In this document: in pieces, positions 7,946 through 15,906 of the stretch
How the letters are laid out: each line of letters starts with the position of its first letter
Position numbering within the stretch: position 1 is the stretch's first letter
Source: a virus
DNA: 36,775 nt
Strand: one strand, 5' to 3'
Virus record (IMG/VR): IMGVR_UViG_3300017917_000930
Coordinates: 1-36,775 of that record
Translations under genes and position numbers: made by a program
The notes under the pieces: generated by a model
The model's database searches: none
What the model was told of the DNA's origin: nothing
The model's input: only the letters and a program-made list of their open reading frames with translations

Positions 7946-10453
7946 ATGCCAGAAATGCCGATAGTCCCAGAGGACTTTGAAGAGCCAGAACAAGAGGACG
8001 TTGAAGGTCTTATCGTTGATATGCCCGATGAGGCTGTAGATGTCGAAGAGTTGCCTGATGGCTCAGCTGTGGTAAGCATCGAAGAAGCAGAGAGCGAAGA
8101 AGAGTCTGACTTCTACGAGAACCTTGCTGAAAAAATGGATGGCTGGGAGCTCCAAAAGGTAGCGATGCGCTATCTTGAGCTCATCAAGAAAGACAAAGAC
8201 GCCCGTGAAGAGCGTGACAAGCAATACGAAGAAGGTCTTCGTCGTACTGGTTTAGGCAATGATGCGCCGGGTGGGGCTAATTTTAACGGTGCATCTAAGG
8301 TTGTTCACCCAGTAATGGCTGAAGCCTGCGTAGACTTCGCAGCTAAGGCTATCAAAGAGCTATTCCCACCAGACGGTCCCGTCCGTACCAAGATTATTGG
8401 TGAGGTTACAGAGCAAAAATCAGCCCGTGCTGAGCGCAAGAAAGATTGGAACAACTGGCAGTTAACGACTCAAATCAAAGAGTATCGTGACGAGAAAGAG
8501 CAGTTGCTCACTCAGTTGCCGTTAGGTGGTTCTCAATACATGAAAATGTGGTGGGATGACCGTGCTAAGCGCCCACGCACCGAGTTCTTGCCGATTGATA
8601 ATGTCTTGTTGCCATTCTCTGCGGTTAATTTCTACACCGCACAGCGTGTTACAGAGATTCAAGACATCACTCAGCTAGAGTTCGAGTCCCGTATTTCATC
8701 TGGTTTGTACCGTGATGTAAGCTTTTATAAGCCTTCTGATACACCAGAGCAAACAAAGCCAGAAAAAGCCAACAACAAGATTGAAGGTCGCAATGATAAC
8801 GGTGAAAACATTGACGGAATTCGTCGTGTTTACCATATCTATGTCTTTGATGAGTTCGAAGTTGATAGCTTGGCAAATGATAGCGTTGCTCCATACATCT
8901 TGATGATTGATGAGCAAGAGTCCGAAGTCGTCGGTTTGTACCGTAACTGGGAAGAAGGCGACGAAAAGATGGAGAAGTTGGACTGGATTGTTGAGTTCAA
9001 GTTCATTCCATGGCGAGGTGCCTATGCAATTGGTTTACCACATCTTATTGGCGGTCTCAGCGCTGCTCTTACTGGTGCTCTCCGTGCTTTGCTTGATAGC
9101 GCTCACATCAATAACGCGGCGACTATGCTCAAGCTTAAGGGAGCCAAAATCTCAGGACAGTCCACGCAAGTCGAGGTTACTCAGGTAGCTGAGATTGAGG
9201 GGGCGCCGGGTGTAGATGACATCCGTAAGATTGCGATGCCAATGCCATTTAACCCTCCAAGCCCTGTCTTGTTCCAGTTATTAGGCTGGATAACAGACGC
9301 CGCTAAGGGTGTCGTTTCCACATCTGAAGAAAAGATTGCAGATATCAACTCCAATGCCCCAGTTGGAACGACTCAGGCGTTGATTGAGCAGGGCGCAACG
9401 GTATTCTCTGCAATTCATGCTCGTTTACATGACTCACAAAGCCGTGTTTTGAGCATTTTGAACCGTATCAACCGCTGGTATTTAGAAGAAATGCTTGAGG
9501 ATGACGACATTCCAGAGGGATTGCATGTTATTCAAGAGGATTTCCAAAGAAATTCTGATGTTCAGCCAGTATCTGACCCACATATCTTCTCTGAAACACA
9601 GAGAATGGCTCAAAATCAGGCGGTTTTAGCGCTTGCTGAGAAGAATCCTGACTTATTTGACCGTCGTGCGGTACTCACTCGTGTGCTTAAGCAAATGAAG
9701 GTGCCTAACGTCGCTGAATTGATACCTGACCCACAAGCTGCTGAGGAACACAACCCAGCTGAAGAGAACGTTAAGATGTCATTAGGTCAGTTTGCGACTG
9801 CATTCCCTGAGCAAGACCATCTCGCTCACTTGCAAGTCCACTTTGCCTTCTTCCAAGACCCGATGTTGGGCTCAAACCCTATCATCGCCCCACTCTATTT
9901 GCCTAAGTTTATCGAGCACGCCAAGCAACACTTGACGCTTTGGTACTTACAGCAAATGAACCAGTACGTTAAGAAGACTTCTGGTGGCGATGTGATTGGC
10001 GACAGACAGAATGCCCAGATTGCTGGTGATATTGATAGAGCCTTCGCCGCCGCTTCGCAACACGTCAAGCTCGATACACAGCAAACCTTTGCAACAGGCA
10101 TGCAGATTATTCAGCAAGCTATGCAAATGGTTCAGCAAATGGCTCAGATGCAAGCTCCTCCAATGACTCCAGATGCGAAAGCATTGTTTGATGCTTCTAT
10201 GGCTGAAACTCAGCGCAAGGCTAACGCCGATACCCAAGAGTTTGCCTTCAAAGCCCAGAAGCTGATGACAGATAAAGAGTTGAAGGACAAGCAAATGATG
10301 GTAGACATTGCCTTGAATGCTGAAGACAATTTAACTACCGAAAGAATTAAACAAGCCGAGATGAGTCAAGACATGGATAGATTGCGTCAAGAGCAACTGC
10401 GTACAGCAGAAGGTGCTTTGCGCTCAGCTCGTGACCCATTTAACTTACAGTGA
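7946..10453 (+). CDS. Portal protein
   Basis: An 835-residue protein with an AGAGGT ribosome site before ATG 7946. It would form the dodecameric DNA channel at the capsid vertex, binding terminase on one side and the gp4-like adaptor on the other. The family is recognised from NGASKVVHPVMAEACVDFAA followed by KELFPPDGPVRTKI (residues about 115-150). The wing/stem region includes LPLGGSQYMKMWWDDRAKRP and a long helical part near ALTGALRALLDSAHINNAAT. The C-terminal 150 residues are Gln/Met-rich helices (QQAMQMVQQMAQMQAPPMTPD), fitting the barrel helices of P22-type portals that extend into the capsid. The first 55 residues are very acidic and contain DGSAVVS (38-44), also found in the scaffold protein at 11591. 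The order portal, scaffold, major capsid protein supports the call. Confidence 0.92.
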   Translation: MPEMPIVPEDFEEPEQEDVEGLIVDMPDEAVDVEELPDGSAVVSIEEAESEEESDFYENLAEKMDGWELQKVAMRYLELIKKDKDAREERDKQYEEGLRRTGLGNDAPGGANFNGASKVVHPVMAEACVDFAAKAIKELFPPDGPVRTKIIGEVTEQKSARAERKKDWNNWQLTTQIKEYRDEKEQLLTQLPLGGSQYMKMWWDDRAKRPRTEFLPIDNVLLPFSAVNFYTAQRVTEIQDITQLEFESRISSGLYRDVSFYKPSDTPEQTKPEKANNKIEGRNDNGENIDGIRRVYHIYVFDEFEVDSLANDSVAPYILMIDEQESEVVGLYRNWEEGDEKMEKLDWIVEFKFIPWRGAYAIGLPHLIGGLSAALTGALRALLDSAHINNAATMLKLKGAKISGQSTQVEVTQVAEIEGAPGVDDIRKIAMPMPFNPPSPVLFQLLGWITDAAKGVVSTSEEKIADINSNAPVGTTQALIEQGATVFSAIHARLHDSQSRVLSILNRINRWYLEEMLEDDDIPEGLHVIQEDFQRNSDVQPVSDPHIFSETQRMAQNQAVLALAEKNPDLFDRRAVLTRVLKQMKVPNVAELIPDPQAAEEHNPAEENVKMSLGQFATAFPEQDHLAHLQVHFAFFQDPMLGSNPIIAPLYLPKFIEHAKQHLTLWYLQQMNQYVKKTSGGDVIGDRQNAQIAGDIDRAFAAASQHVKLDTQQTFATGMQIIQQAMQMVQQMAQMQAPPMTPDAKALFDASMAETQRKANADTQEFAFKAQKLMTDKELKDKQMMVDIALNAEDNLTTERIKQAEMSQDMDRLRQEQLRTAEGALRSARDPFNLQ

Positions 10454-10460
10454 GGATGAA

Positions 10461-10793
10461 ATGCCTAAAGTAACCAAAGTAGAAACAGAAGTAGAAGTAA
10501 AGCCAACCGAAAACGGTGGCGTAATGAAGCGCCTCAAGGAAAACTTGATGGGTACAGATGCTCAGAACGCAGAAGCTGATGCTCGTTTAAAGCGTTATTC
10601 TGAGGGTGAGGGCTTCTTGCCTATGGTTGAGCGTGTTATCCGTGGTGGCATTAATACACCATTTGGCGCTATCACCGATAAGGAAAGAGCAACTCTTAAT
10701 AAAAAGACTGGCGGTTCAGTTAAGAAAACTGAATCAAAGGGTAAGGATTGGCATGGCTTCGGTCATTCCAAGACTGGTAGCTGTAAATATTAA
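10461..10793 (+). CDS. Small conserved-looking phage protein of unknown function (110 aa)
   Basis: The start is taken at ATG 10461 (MPKVTKVETEVEV), just after the portal stop and behind a TGAGGATG ribosome site; the frame extends upstream to 10413 but that would sit inside the portal gene. The N-terminus alternates Val/Thr/Glu/Lys. Then follow NGGVMKRLKENLMG, a short helical region, and ITDKERATLNKKTGGSVKKT. The C-terminus is GHSKTGSCKY. No membrane segment or signal peptide is seen. The position between portal and GroES-like/scaffold genes suggests a role in head assembly or a minor virion component, but I do not recognise the family. Confidence 0.75.
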   Translation: MPKVTKVETEVEVKPTENGGVMKRLKENLMGTDAQNAEADARLKRYSEGEGFLPMVERVIRGGINTPFGAITDKERATLNKKTGGSVKKTESKGKDWHGFGHSKTGSCKY

Positions 10794-10807
10794 TCAACGG
10801 AGGATAT

Positions 10808-10981
10808 ATGAGTGATGCAATCCCTATGCACAAACGTATCGCCATGGGTGATGCTTTAACTGGCACATCTTTGGAGGGTAAGTCAATGCAACAAACTAAG
10901 AACACCACTGGCGGTGTGAAGTATGACGCCAAGGGTGGTCAAGGTACAACTGGTAGTGCGAAGTACGACGCTAAGAAGTAA
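10808..10981 (+). CDS. Small unknown protein with duplicated KYDAK segment (57 aa)
   Basis: A 57-codon frame starting MSDAIPMHKRIAMG behind a strong CGGAGGATAT ribosome site (about 10798-10807) and ending in TAA, whose last A begins the next gene's ATG (TAATG). The C-terminal half contains two copies of a Gly-Gly/Thr plus KYDAK unit: GGVKYDAKGG and GSAKYDAKK. The product is basic and probably unstructured. The strong ribosome site and the tight junctions on both sides are the evidence that it is real. Function unknown. Confidence 0.7.
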   Translation: MSDAIPMHKRIAMGDALTGTSLEGKSMQQTKNTTGGVKYDAKGGQGTTGSAKYDAKK

Positions 10982-11166
10982 TGCGCTCAATCAGTGACTT
11001 AATCTCTGCTATCGAGGATAGGAAACGACAAATTAGCGAGTCGCTGGTAAGCGGGACTGCCGTTAATTTTGAAACCTATCAACGATTAGTGGGACAGCAC
11101 CAAGGTTTGCAAGAAACTTTGGATATCTTAAATAATCTCTTGAAAGAAGACGATGACAGTAATTGA
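10981..11166 (+). CDS. Small coiled-coil protein, unknown (61 aa)
   Basis: Begins at the ATG embedded in the previous stop (TAATG) and overlaps the next gene by 14 bases. The sequence (MRSISDLISAIEDRKRQISE ... QGLQETLDILNNLLKEDDDS) is almost entirely predicted helix with heptad-like hydrophobic spacing and a helix-breaking SGTAVNF loop in the middle, so it looks like a helical hairpin. Its acidic tail is DDDSN. This could be a small assembly factor, but no family is recognised. Confidence 0.72.
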   Translation: MRSISDLISAIEDRKRQISESLVSGTAVNFETYQRLVGQHQGLQETLDILNNLLKEDDDSN

Positions 11167-11578
11167 AGTGGTAGAACAGACGCTTGAAGAAGCGTTTCCA
11201 GTAGTTGACCCTCTTATTAAACCGTTAGGTGGCAGAGTTCTCGTGCAAATGAGAGCTGTGAAAGAGAAGGTCACAAAGGCAGGCATCTATATTCCTGAGG
11301 AAACAAAGGAAACAGAGAAGTGGAACAACATGGTAGCGAAAGTTATCTATATTGGTCCGCTCGCCTTTCGCAACCGTGACACCATGGCTGAGTGGCCTGA
11401 GGGAATTTGGGCTAAAGAAGGTGATTTTGTACGTGTCCCTAAATGGGGCGGTGACCGTTGGGAAATCGATTATGACATCGACGGGAACAAAGGAAAGGCA
11501 TTATTTGCCATGTTTAATGACCATGAGCTCATTGGCAAGGTAACTGGTGACCCGTTATCAATCAAAGCTTTTGTATAA
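11153..11578 (+). CDS. GroES/Cpn10-like co-chaperonin
   Basis: A 141-residue protein. After a variable 20-residue N-terminus it follows the Cpn10 pattern: IKPLGGRVLVQMRAVKEK, then TKAGIYIPEETKE where bacterial GroES has its mobile loop (T-x-x-G-I-hydrophobic-hydrophobic-P), then VAKVIYIGPLAF, KEGDFVRVPKWGG and ALFAMFNDHELIGKV. GroES caps the GroEL chamber, and the mobile-loop GI-hydrophobic tripeptide contacts GroEL. T4 gp31 is the known phage example needed to fold the capsid protein. Here the gene sits between portal and scaffold and upstream of the major capsid gene, which fits a capsid-folding role with host GroEL (inference). It is longer than bacterial GroES (about 95 aa). The start overlaps the previous gene by 14 bases. 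Confidence 0.8.
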   Translation: MTVIEVVEQTLEEAFPVVDPLIKPLGGRVLVQMRAVKEKVTKAGIYIPEETKETEKWNNMVAKVIYIGPLAFRNRDTMAEWPEGIWAKEGDFVRVPKWGGDRWEIDYDIDGNKGKALFAMFNDHELIGKVTGDPLSIKAFV

Positions 11579-11590
11579 GGAAAGGCTAGT

Positions 11591-12607
11591 ATGAGTGAAG
11601 CAAAAGATGACGTCATGGACGTCAAAGAAGAGCAAGACGGCTCTGCCGTAGTGTCTCTGCCTGAGGATTTGGTTGACCAACCTGAGGAAAAACAAGAAGA
11701 TAAGGCGCCCCAAAGCGCTGATTCTAACGACGATGACGAAGATGACGATGATGAGGATGGTGTCCAAAGCACGTCTTCTAACTCTGATGAAGGTCAAACT
11801 GATGACGAAAGAGAAGCCATCAGAGCCGCCCGTCGTGAAGAGCGCAAGCTCAAGAAGCAAATTCACAGAGAAAAGGCTCGTGAATCAAGCCACCTGATTA
11901 ATGCATTGCGCAAACAAAATCAGGAAATGGCTGAGCGTTTAGCCGTTTTAGAGAAGCGTACCTCTGGAGCAGAACATGCTCGATTGGAAAAGGCTATCGA
12001 AGACGCTAACGTCCGCTTGATTTACGCCCGAAACAAGATTTCTGAGGCAACCAACGCAGGTGATGGCGAGGCTTTGGCTGAAGCTCAGGACGCTTGGTAT
12101 GAAGCTAGAAAGCAGATTGAAGAGTTGCAGATGATTCGCAAGAAGATGTCTCAGACTCAGTCAGCTCCAAAGCAAAATGCTAAAGCACCTGACCCCATGC
12201 TCCAAAGATACGCAGCTGACTGGATGTCTCGCAATCGGTGGTATGACGCCCAAGGTCGTGACCCAGATTCACGGGTTGCTCTGACTATCGATAACGCCCT
12301 AGCTGAAGAAGGTTGGGACGCTACGACAGCAGAATATTGGGAAGAGTTAGATAACCGCTTGCAGAAATATTTACCTCACCGTTATACTCAAAGTAACGAC
12401 GAGAAACCGTCACTCCGTAATAGGCCAAAAAACGTGATTACTAGTTCAGGAAAAGAGTCCGTATCGACCACCAAGGCAAATCAGTTTGTCTTGAGTCCTG
12501 ACCGTGTAAGAGCGATTAAAGAGGCTGGCAAGTGGGACAACATCGAAGAGCGTAACAAGATGATTCGTAAGTACGCTGAATATGACCGCACACAAAGGAG
12601 TAATTAA
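11591..12607 (+). CDS. Putative capsid scaffolding protein
   Basis: A 338-residue protein. Residues 1-70 are highly acidic, including a run of ten Asp/Glu at 47-56. Residues about 72-170 are charged long helices with heptad character (EREAIRAARREERKLKKQ and following). A Gln/Ser/Pro linker leads to a compact C-terminal region (LQRYAADWMSRNRWYDAQGR), and the tail is basic. Acidic, coiled-coil-rich proteins encoded just before the coat gene are typical scaffolds that nucleate procapsids and then leave. The DGSAVVS motif at 16-22 is shared with the portal N-terminus. An alternative is a combined scaffold and minor head protein. The call rests on composition and position, not on a specific family match. 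Confidence 0.72.
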   Translation: MSEAKDDVMDVKEEQDGSAVVSLPEDLVDQPEEKQEDKAPQSADSNDDDEDDDDEDGVQSTSSNSDEGQTDDEREAIRAARREERKLKKQIHREKARESSHLINALRKQNQEMAERLAVLEKRTSGAEHARLEKAIEDANVRLIYARNKISEATNAGDGEALAEAQDAWYEARKQIEELQMIRKKMSQTQSAPKQNAKAPDPMLQRYAADWMSRNRWYDAQGRDPDSRVALTIDNALAEEGWDATTAEYWEELDNRLQKYLPHRYTQSNDEKPSLRNRPKNVITSSGKESVSTTKANQFVLSPDRVRAIKEAGKWDNIEERNKMIRKYAEYDRTQRSN

Positions 12608-12609
12608 TT

Positions 12610-13146
12610 ATGGATTCTCGTATCAAAAAAACAACGATTGGCGCAGGACGTGAGTCTCGTGCTTCTGAAGACAAGAAGCGCAGTGCTGCCAGTGAATCAT
12701 TAGAATCAACCAAGGAAAGCCGTAGAGCATTCCGCTCGGAGTGGGTACAAGAAGCCCTACCGACACCTCCCGCAATACCGGGATACCATCTTTGCTGGCT
12801 CTCAACGACCAGCTCCTACGACCCAATTCATAAGCGCATCCGTATGGGCTATGAACCTGTAAAAGCCGAGGAATTAGAGGGCTTTGACACATACAAGGTT
12901 AAATCAGGCGAGCATACTGGATTTGTTGCTTGTAATGAGATGCTTCTTTATAAGATACCTGAAGAAATCTATCAGGAGATTATGACGGAGTTCCATCACA
13001 ATGCACCGCTCGAAGAGCAGGACAAAATCAAGATTCAACTTGAGCAAATCCAAGGTGCTCGTGACAGTAATGGTCGGAAGCTGGGAGCTATTGAGGGCGA
13101 CGGGATGGAATTTGACCAAACACCTCCTGCCCCTGTCTTTAGATAA
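12610..13146 (+). CDS. Unknown head-region protein (178 aa)
   Basis: Starts at ATG 12610 with AAGGAG nine bases upstream. The first 45 residues are charged, Ser/Arg/Lys-rich and probably disordered. A compact domain follows: PGYHLCWLSTTSSYDPIHKR, MGYEPVKAEELEGFDTYKV, SGEHTGFVACNEMLLYKIPE, then a helical EIYQEIMTEFHHNAPLEEQ segment. I have an impression of this domain from other uncultured phages, always near scaffold and coat genes, but no function is attached to it. The position between scaffold and decoration/coat implies head morphogenesis (inference). Confidence 0.75.
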   Translation: MDSRIKKTTIGAGRESRASEDKKRSAASESLESTKESRRAFRSEWVQEALPTPPAIPGYHLCWLSTTSSYDPIHKRIRMGYEPVKAEELEGFDTYKVKSGEHTGFVACNEMLLYKIPEEIYQEIMTEFHHNAPLEEQDKIKIQLEQIQGARDSNGRKLGAIEGDGMEFDQTPPAPVFR

Positions 13147-13179
13147 GGGTGGGGTTTTAACTTATTTAAGGAGTAACAA

Positions 13180-13743
13180 ATGTCTGCAACTTCAGCACCA
13201 TTTGGCTTACGCCCAGCATACTTTCCAACAGGTTTGGAGCGTGCTGTAGCACTCGCTAATGGTATCGAATCAGGTTATGCACAGAACCTGTTAAAAGGTC
13301 AGCCAGTTAAACTGGTTGGTGGTTTTATTGTTCGTTCTGACGGTACAGATTCTATTCAAGGCGCTTTCGCAGGCGTTGAGTGGACTGATACCACAGGTCG
13401 TCGTCGTGTAAGCAACTACTGGCCAGCCAACACAGCTGGTACAAACATCGTGGCTTATTACTACGCTGACCAACAAATCGTGTATGAAATCCAATCCGAC
13501 GGTCCTGTCTCACAAACAGCAATCGGCGGTCAGGCTGACATCACAAATCCATATGCAGGTTCAACTACAACTGGTTTGTCACAGTGCACAATGTCTGCAA
13601 CTGTAGCTTCTAGCGGTAACAATCTGTTACGTGTGATTGACATTGCTCCATATCCGGACAATGCTTGGGGCGATAATTTCGTTATCGTACGTGTACAAAT
13701 CGCTCAGCAGCAATACACTGCTAACGTAGCGGCTATTTCTTAA
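13180..13743 (+). CDS. Putative capsid decoration / minor structural protein
   Basis: A 187-residue, almost entirely beta-type protein beginning MSATSAPFGLRPAYFPTG behind AAGGAG at 13168-13173. The opening APFGLRP, the GYAQNLLKGQPVKLV segment, FAGVEWTDTTGRRRVSNYWP and NIVAYYYADQQIVYEIQSDG fit a small structural protein often encoded directly upstream of the coat gene in environmental podo- and siphoviruses. The position immediately before the major capsid gene with a strong ribosome site suggests an abundant virion protein such as a head decoration protein. The name is an inference; the virion role is fairly secure. Confidence 0.7.
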   Translation: MSATSAPFGLRPAYFPTGLERAVALANGIESGYAQNLLKGQPVKLVGGFIVRSDGTDSIQGAFAGVEWTDTTGRRRVSNYWPANTAGTNIVAYYYADQQIVYEIQSDGPVSQTAIGGQADITNPYAGSTTTGLSQCTMSATVASSGNNLLRVIDIAPYPDNAWGDNFVIVRVQIAQQQYTANVAAIS

Positions 13744-13760
13744 TAAGGAGGGCATAGAAA

Positions 13761-14675
13761 ATGGCAGCCCCAATGAGAAGTACGGATTTCCGTTCAATTG
13801 TTGAACCAATCCTGAATGAAGCCTTTGATGGCGTTTATGACCAACGTTCTGATGAATGGAGTCAAGTTTTCACAGAACAGCAAGGTATTCCACGTAACTA
13901 CCACGAAGAGCCAGTATTGTATGGCTTCGGCGCTGCTCCACAGTTGCCTGATGGTAGCCCAGTGACATACCAACAAGGTGGTGTATTGTTCCTCAAGCGC
14001 TACGTATACAACGTATATGGCTTGGCATTTGCTTTGACCAAAGTTTTGGTTGAAGACGGTGACCATATCCGTATCGGTCAGGTATACGCTAAGCACTTGG
14101 CTCAATCTTTGGTTGAGACAAAGGAAACATTAGCCGCTAACGTTCTAAACCGTGCGTTTAACGGCGCATATCCCGGCGGTGACGGTGTTGCTTTGAACGC
14201 AAACAACCACCCAATCGTTAACGGTACTTTCTCTAACTTGTTAAGCACAGCGGCCGCTCTGTCTCAAACATCTCTCGAACAGATGTTGATTCAGATTCGT
14301 CAAGCTGTAGACAACAACGGCAAGAAAATCCGTTTGCAACCAATGAAGATTGTTGTTGCACCGGGCAATGTGTTCCAAGCTGAAGTTCTCTTGAAGTCAG
14401 TTCTCCGTGCTGGCAACGCTAACAACGACATCAACCCAATTAAGTCTATTGGTTTGTTGCCAGAAGGCGCTGCTGTGTTGTCACGTTTGACATCAGCAAC
14501 AGCATGGTGGGTACAGACAGATGCACCAGAAGGTATGAAGCTTATGATGCGCCGTGGTCTCGAAAAGACCATGGAAGGCGATTTCGAAACAGACTCTATG
14601 CGCTACAAGGCAACAGAGCGTTACGACATTGGCTTCACTGACCCACGTGCAATGTACGGTACACAGGGCGTTTAA
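13761..14675 (+). CDS. Major capsid protein (HK97-fold)
   Basis: A 304-residue protein with the best ribosome site in the window (AAGGAGG at 13745-13751, nine bases before ATG). Features are those of an HK97-type coat: an N-terminal helix (FRSIVEPILNEAFDGVYDQR), an E-loop-like segment with FGAAPQLPDGSPVTYQQGG, the long spine helix (AKHLAQSLVETKETLAANVL), and a P-domain with MKIVVAPGNVFQAEVLLKS. The C-terminal signature is SMRYKATERYDIGFTDPRAM. No N-terminal prohead-protease-cleaved delta domain is obvious, agreeing with a separate scaffold gene at 11591. A terminator hairpin follows directly. The unusually strong translation signal plus the terminator fit the high copy number required. Confidence 0.92.
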   Translation: MAAPMRSTDFRSIVEPILNEAFDGVYDQRSDEWSQVFTEQQGIPRNYHEEPVLYGFGAAPQLPDGSPVTYQQGGVLFLKRYVYNVYGLAFALTKVLVEDGDHIRIGQVYAKHLAQSLVETKETLAANVLNRAFNGAYPGGDGVALNANNHPIVNGTFSNLLSTAAALSQTSLEQMLIQIRQAVDNNGKKIRLQPMKIVVAPGNVFQAEVLLKSVLRAGNANNDINPIKSIGLLPEGAAVLSRLTSATAWWVQTDAPEGMKLMMRRGLEKTMEGDFETDSMRYKATERYDIGFTDPRAMYGTQGV

Positions 14676-14682
14676 TGAAGAC

Positions 14683-14706
14683 GGGGGTTCGCCCCCTCTT
14701 CTCTTT
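14683..14706 (+). terminator. Rho-independent-type terminator after major capsid gene
   Basis: A five-G stem (14683-14687), a TTCG loop (14688-14691) and five C (14692-14696) are followed by the pyrimidine-rich tail TCTTCTCTTT. UUCG-type loops make very stable short hairpins. It lies in the 42-base gap between the coat gene and the next gene, so it probably ends a fraction of late transcripts and raises relative coat mRNA. Confidence 0.75.
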
Positions 14707-14717
14707 AGGAGAAAGAA

Positions 14718-15167
14718 ATGTCAGAGACCACATACATTGGTTCAACGTTAAAAACTGGTTCGGGCACTTTGACCGAAAGAACAGATGGCGGTTTTGTTGT
14801 TGTATCGCAAACCACAACTGTTAGTTCAGTGTCTGCTGGTACAGCCGTAACAGGCTCAGTAACAATCCCTGCTGATTCTCAAATCATTGAAATCATTGCA
14901 GACAAGATTGTTGATTGGTCTGTTGGTGGCGGTACAGCTACTCAATTGAACGTTAGCGCTGGTTCAACCTCAGGCGGTGCTCAGTACCTGCCTTCAACCG
15001 ATATGGCTTCTGTAGCTCGTACTACTGGTACGATGACTGTGGCAACCGTAGCGGCTATGGATGACGTCGGTTCTAACACAATCGTGTACTTTACTGTTGA
15101 CCCTAACGGCACTGTATCTACAACACAAGCAACCATCCGTTTCACGGTTGTTTATGCCCAGAAATAA
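14718..15167 (+). CDS. Virion protein of unknown role, beta-rich (149 aa)
   Basis: Begins MSETTYIGSTLKTGSGTL with AGGAG at 14707-14711. The composition is dominated by Thr, Ser, Val, Gly and Ala. The pattern IPADSQIIEIIADKIVDWSV, a loop with GGTATQLNVSAG, and a closing TIRFTVVYAQK strand suggests a small beta-sandwich of the kind used as capsid decoration or head fibre. It lies between two hairpin terminators. No catalytic motif. The assignment as structural comes from composition and position only. Confidence 0.68.
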   Translation: MSETTYIGSTLKTGSGTLTERTDGGFVVVSQTTTVSSVSAGTAVTGSVTIPADSQIIEIIADKIVDWSVGGGTATQLNVSAGSTSGGAQYLPSTDMASVARTTGTMTVATVAAMDDVGSNTIVYFTVDPNGTVSTTQATIRFTVVYAQK

Positions 15168-15171
15168 GATT

Positions 15172-15197
15172 TAGGGGATTAATTTCCCCTATTTCTT
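15172..15197 (+). terminator. Hairpin terminator candidate
   Basis: A perfect seven-base stem TAGGGGA (15172-15178) and TCCCCTA (15185-15191) with a six-base TTAATT loop is followed by TTTCTT. It fills the short gap after the 14718 gene and directly precedes the AAGGAG ribosome site of the next gene (15198-15203). Probably a partial terminator or mRNA-stabilising hairpin. Confidence 0.6.
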
Positions 15198-15212
15198 AAG
15201 GAGAAAAACAGA

Positions 15213-15893
15213 ATGCGCCCGATTCAATTTACTTGGGGTGGTTATGCAATAGCAGACGCCGATTCCATCGCAACTAGCCAGACACCTACTGGTGCTGGTG
15301 ACTTGACGTTGAATGGTGTTTATACAGCACAGCAGTTTGTGCCTGTTGCACAAATCCCACCAGATGTTACAACTCGTGTAGCCACACTTCCAGTATCAGG
15401 ATTGGTAACAATCACTTCTGCTGGTAATGATAGTGGTGTCACATTCACTATCTACGGAACCAATAATTCTGGTGCCCATACTTCAGAAACCGTCACTGGC
15501 GCTAATGCTGGTACTGCGACATCAACATTGTCATTTAAGACAGTGACACGAGTTGCAACTTCTGGCGCTACCGCAGGTGCTGTTGAAGTCGGGACAGCCC
15601 AGTCTGGTCAAACAGATTGGATTCCTTTAGATATTTACACGCCTAACCAAGTTACGAATATTTCCGTAACCGTTAGCGGAACCATTAATTACACGGTTCA
15701 GTACACCAACGAAGACCCATTTAACTTAAGCATTGCACAACAAGTTGTCGCTCATCCAGTAGCTGGTTTATCAGCAGCTACGACTAGCCAGACAGCAGGT
15801 GCTACAACCACTCTGATGAGAGCGGTACGCTTTAAGGTGAACTCAGGCTCTGGCACTGGTCGTGTCACAATCGTTCAGCAGTCTACAGCTTAA
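15213..15893 (+). CDS. Virion structural protein, beta-rich (226 aa)
   Basis: Starts MRPIQFTWGGYAIADADSIA behind AAGGAG. The protein is almost free of charged residues and Cys and rich in Thr/Ser/Gly/Val. An Ig-like or beta-sandwich pattern is visible in LVTITSAGNDSGVTFTIYGT (about 68-87), with NISVTVSGTINYTVQYTNED near residues 149-168. The C-terminal RAVRFKVNSGSGTGRVTIVQ again alternates strand residues. Likely a capsid decoration, head-fibre or tail-associated protein; I cannot say which. Confidence 0.68.
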   Translation: MRPIQFTWGGYAIADADSIATSQTPTGAGDLTLNGVYTAQQFVPVAQIPPDVTTRVATLPVSGLVTITSAGNDSGVTFTIYGTNNSGAHTSETVTGANAGTATSTLSFKTVTRVATSGATAGAVEVGTAQSGQTDWIPLDIYTPNQVTNISVTVSGTINYTVQYTNEDPFNLSIAQQVVAHPVAGLSAATTSQTAGATTTLMRAVRFKVNSGSGTGRVTIVQQSTA

Positions 15894-15906
15894 TTAGGAG
15901 TTATAA

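Noticed and set aside
10413-10460. Upstream extension of the small gene after the portal
   Set aside because: It lies inside portal coding sequence; ATG 10461 has its own ribosome site.
13147-13179. Promoter upstream of the decoration/coat genes
   Set aside because: The 33-base gap holds a ribosome site and a T-rich patch, but no convincing -35/-10 pair or phage-type promoter repeated elsewhere.
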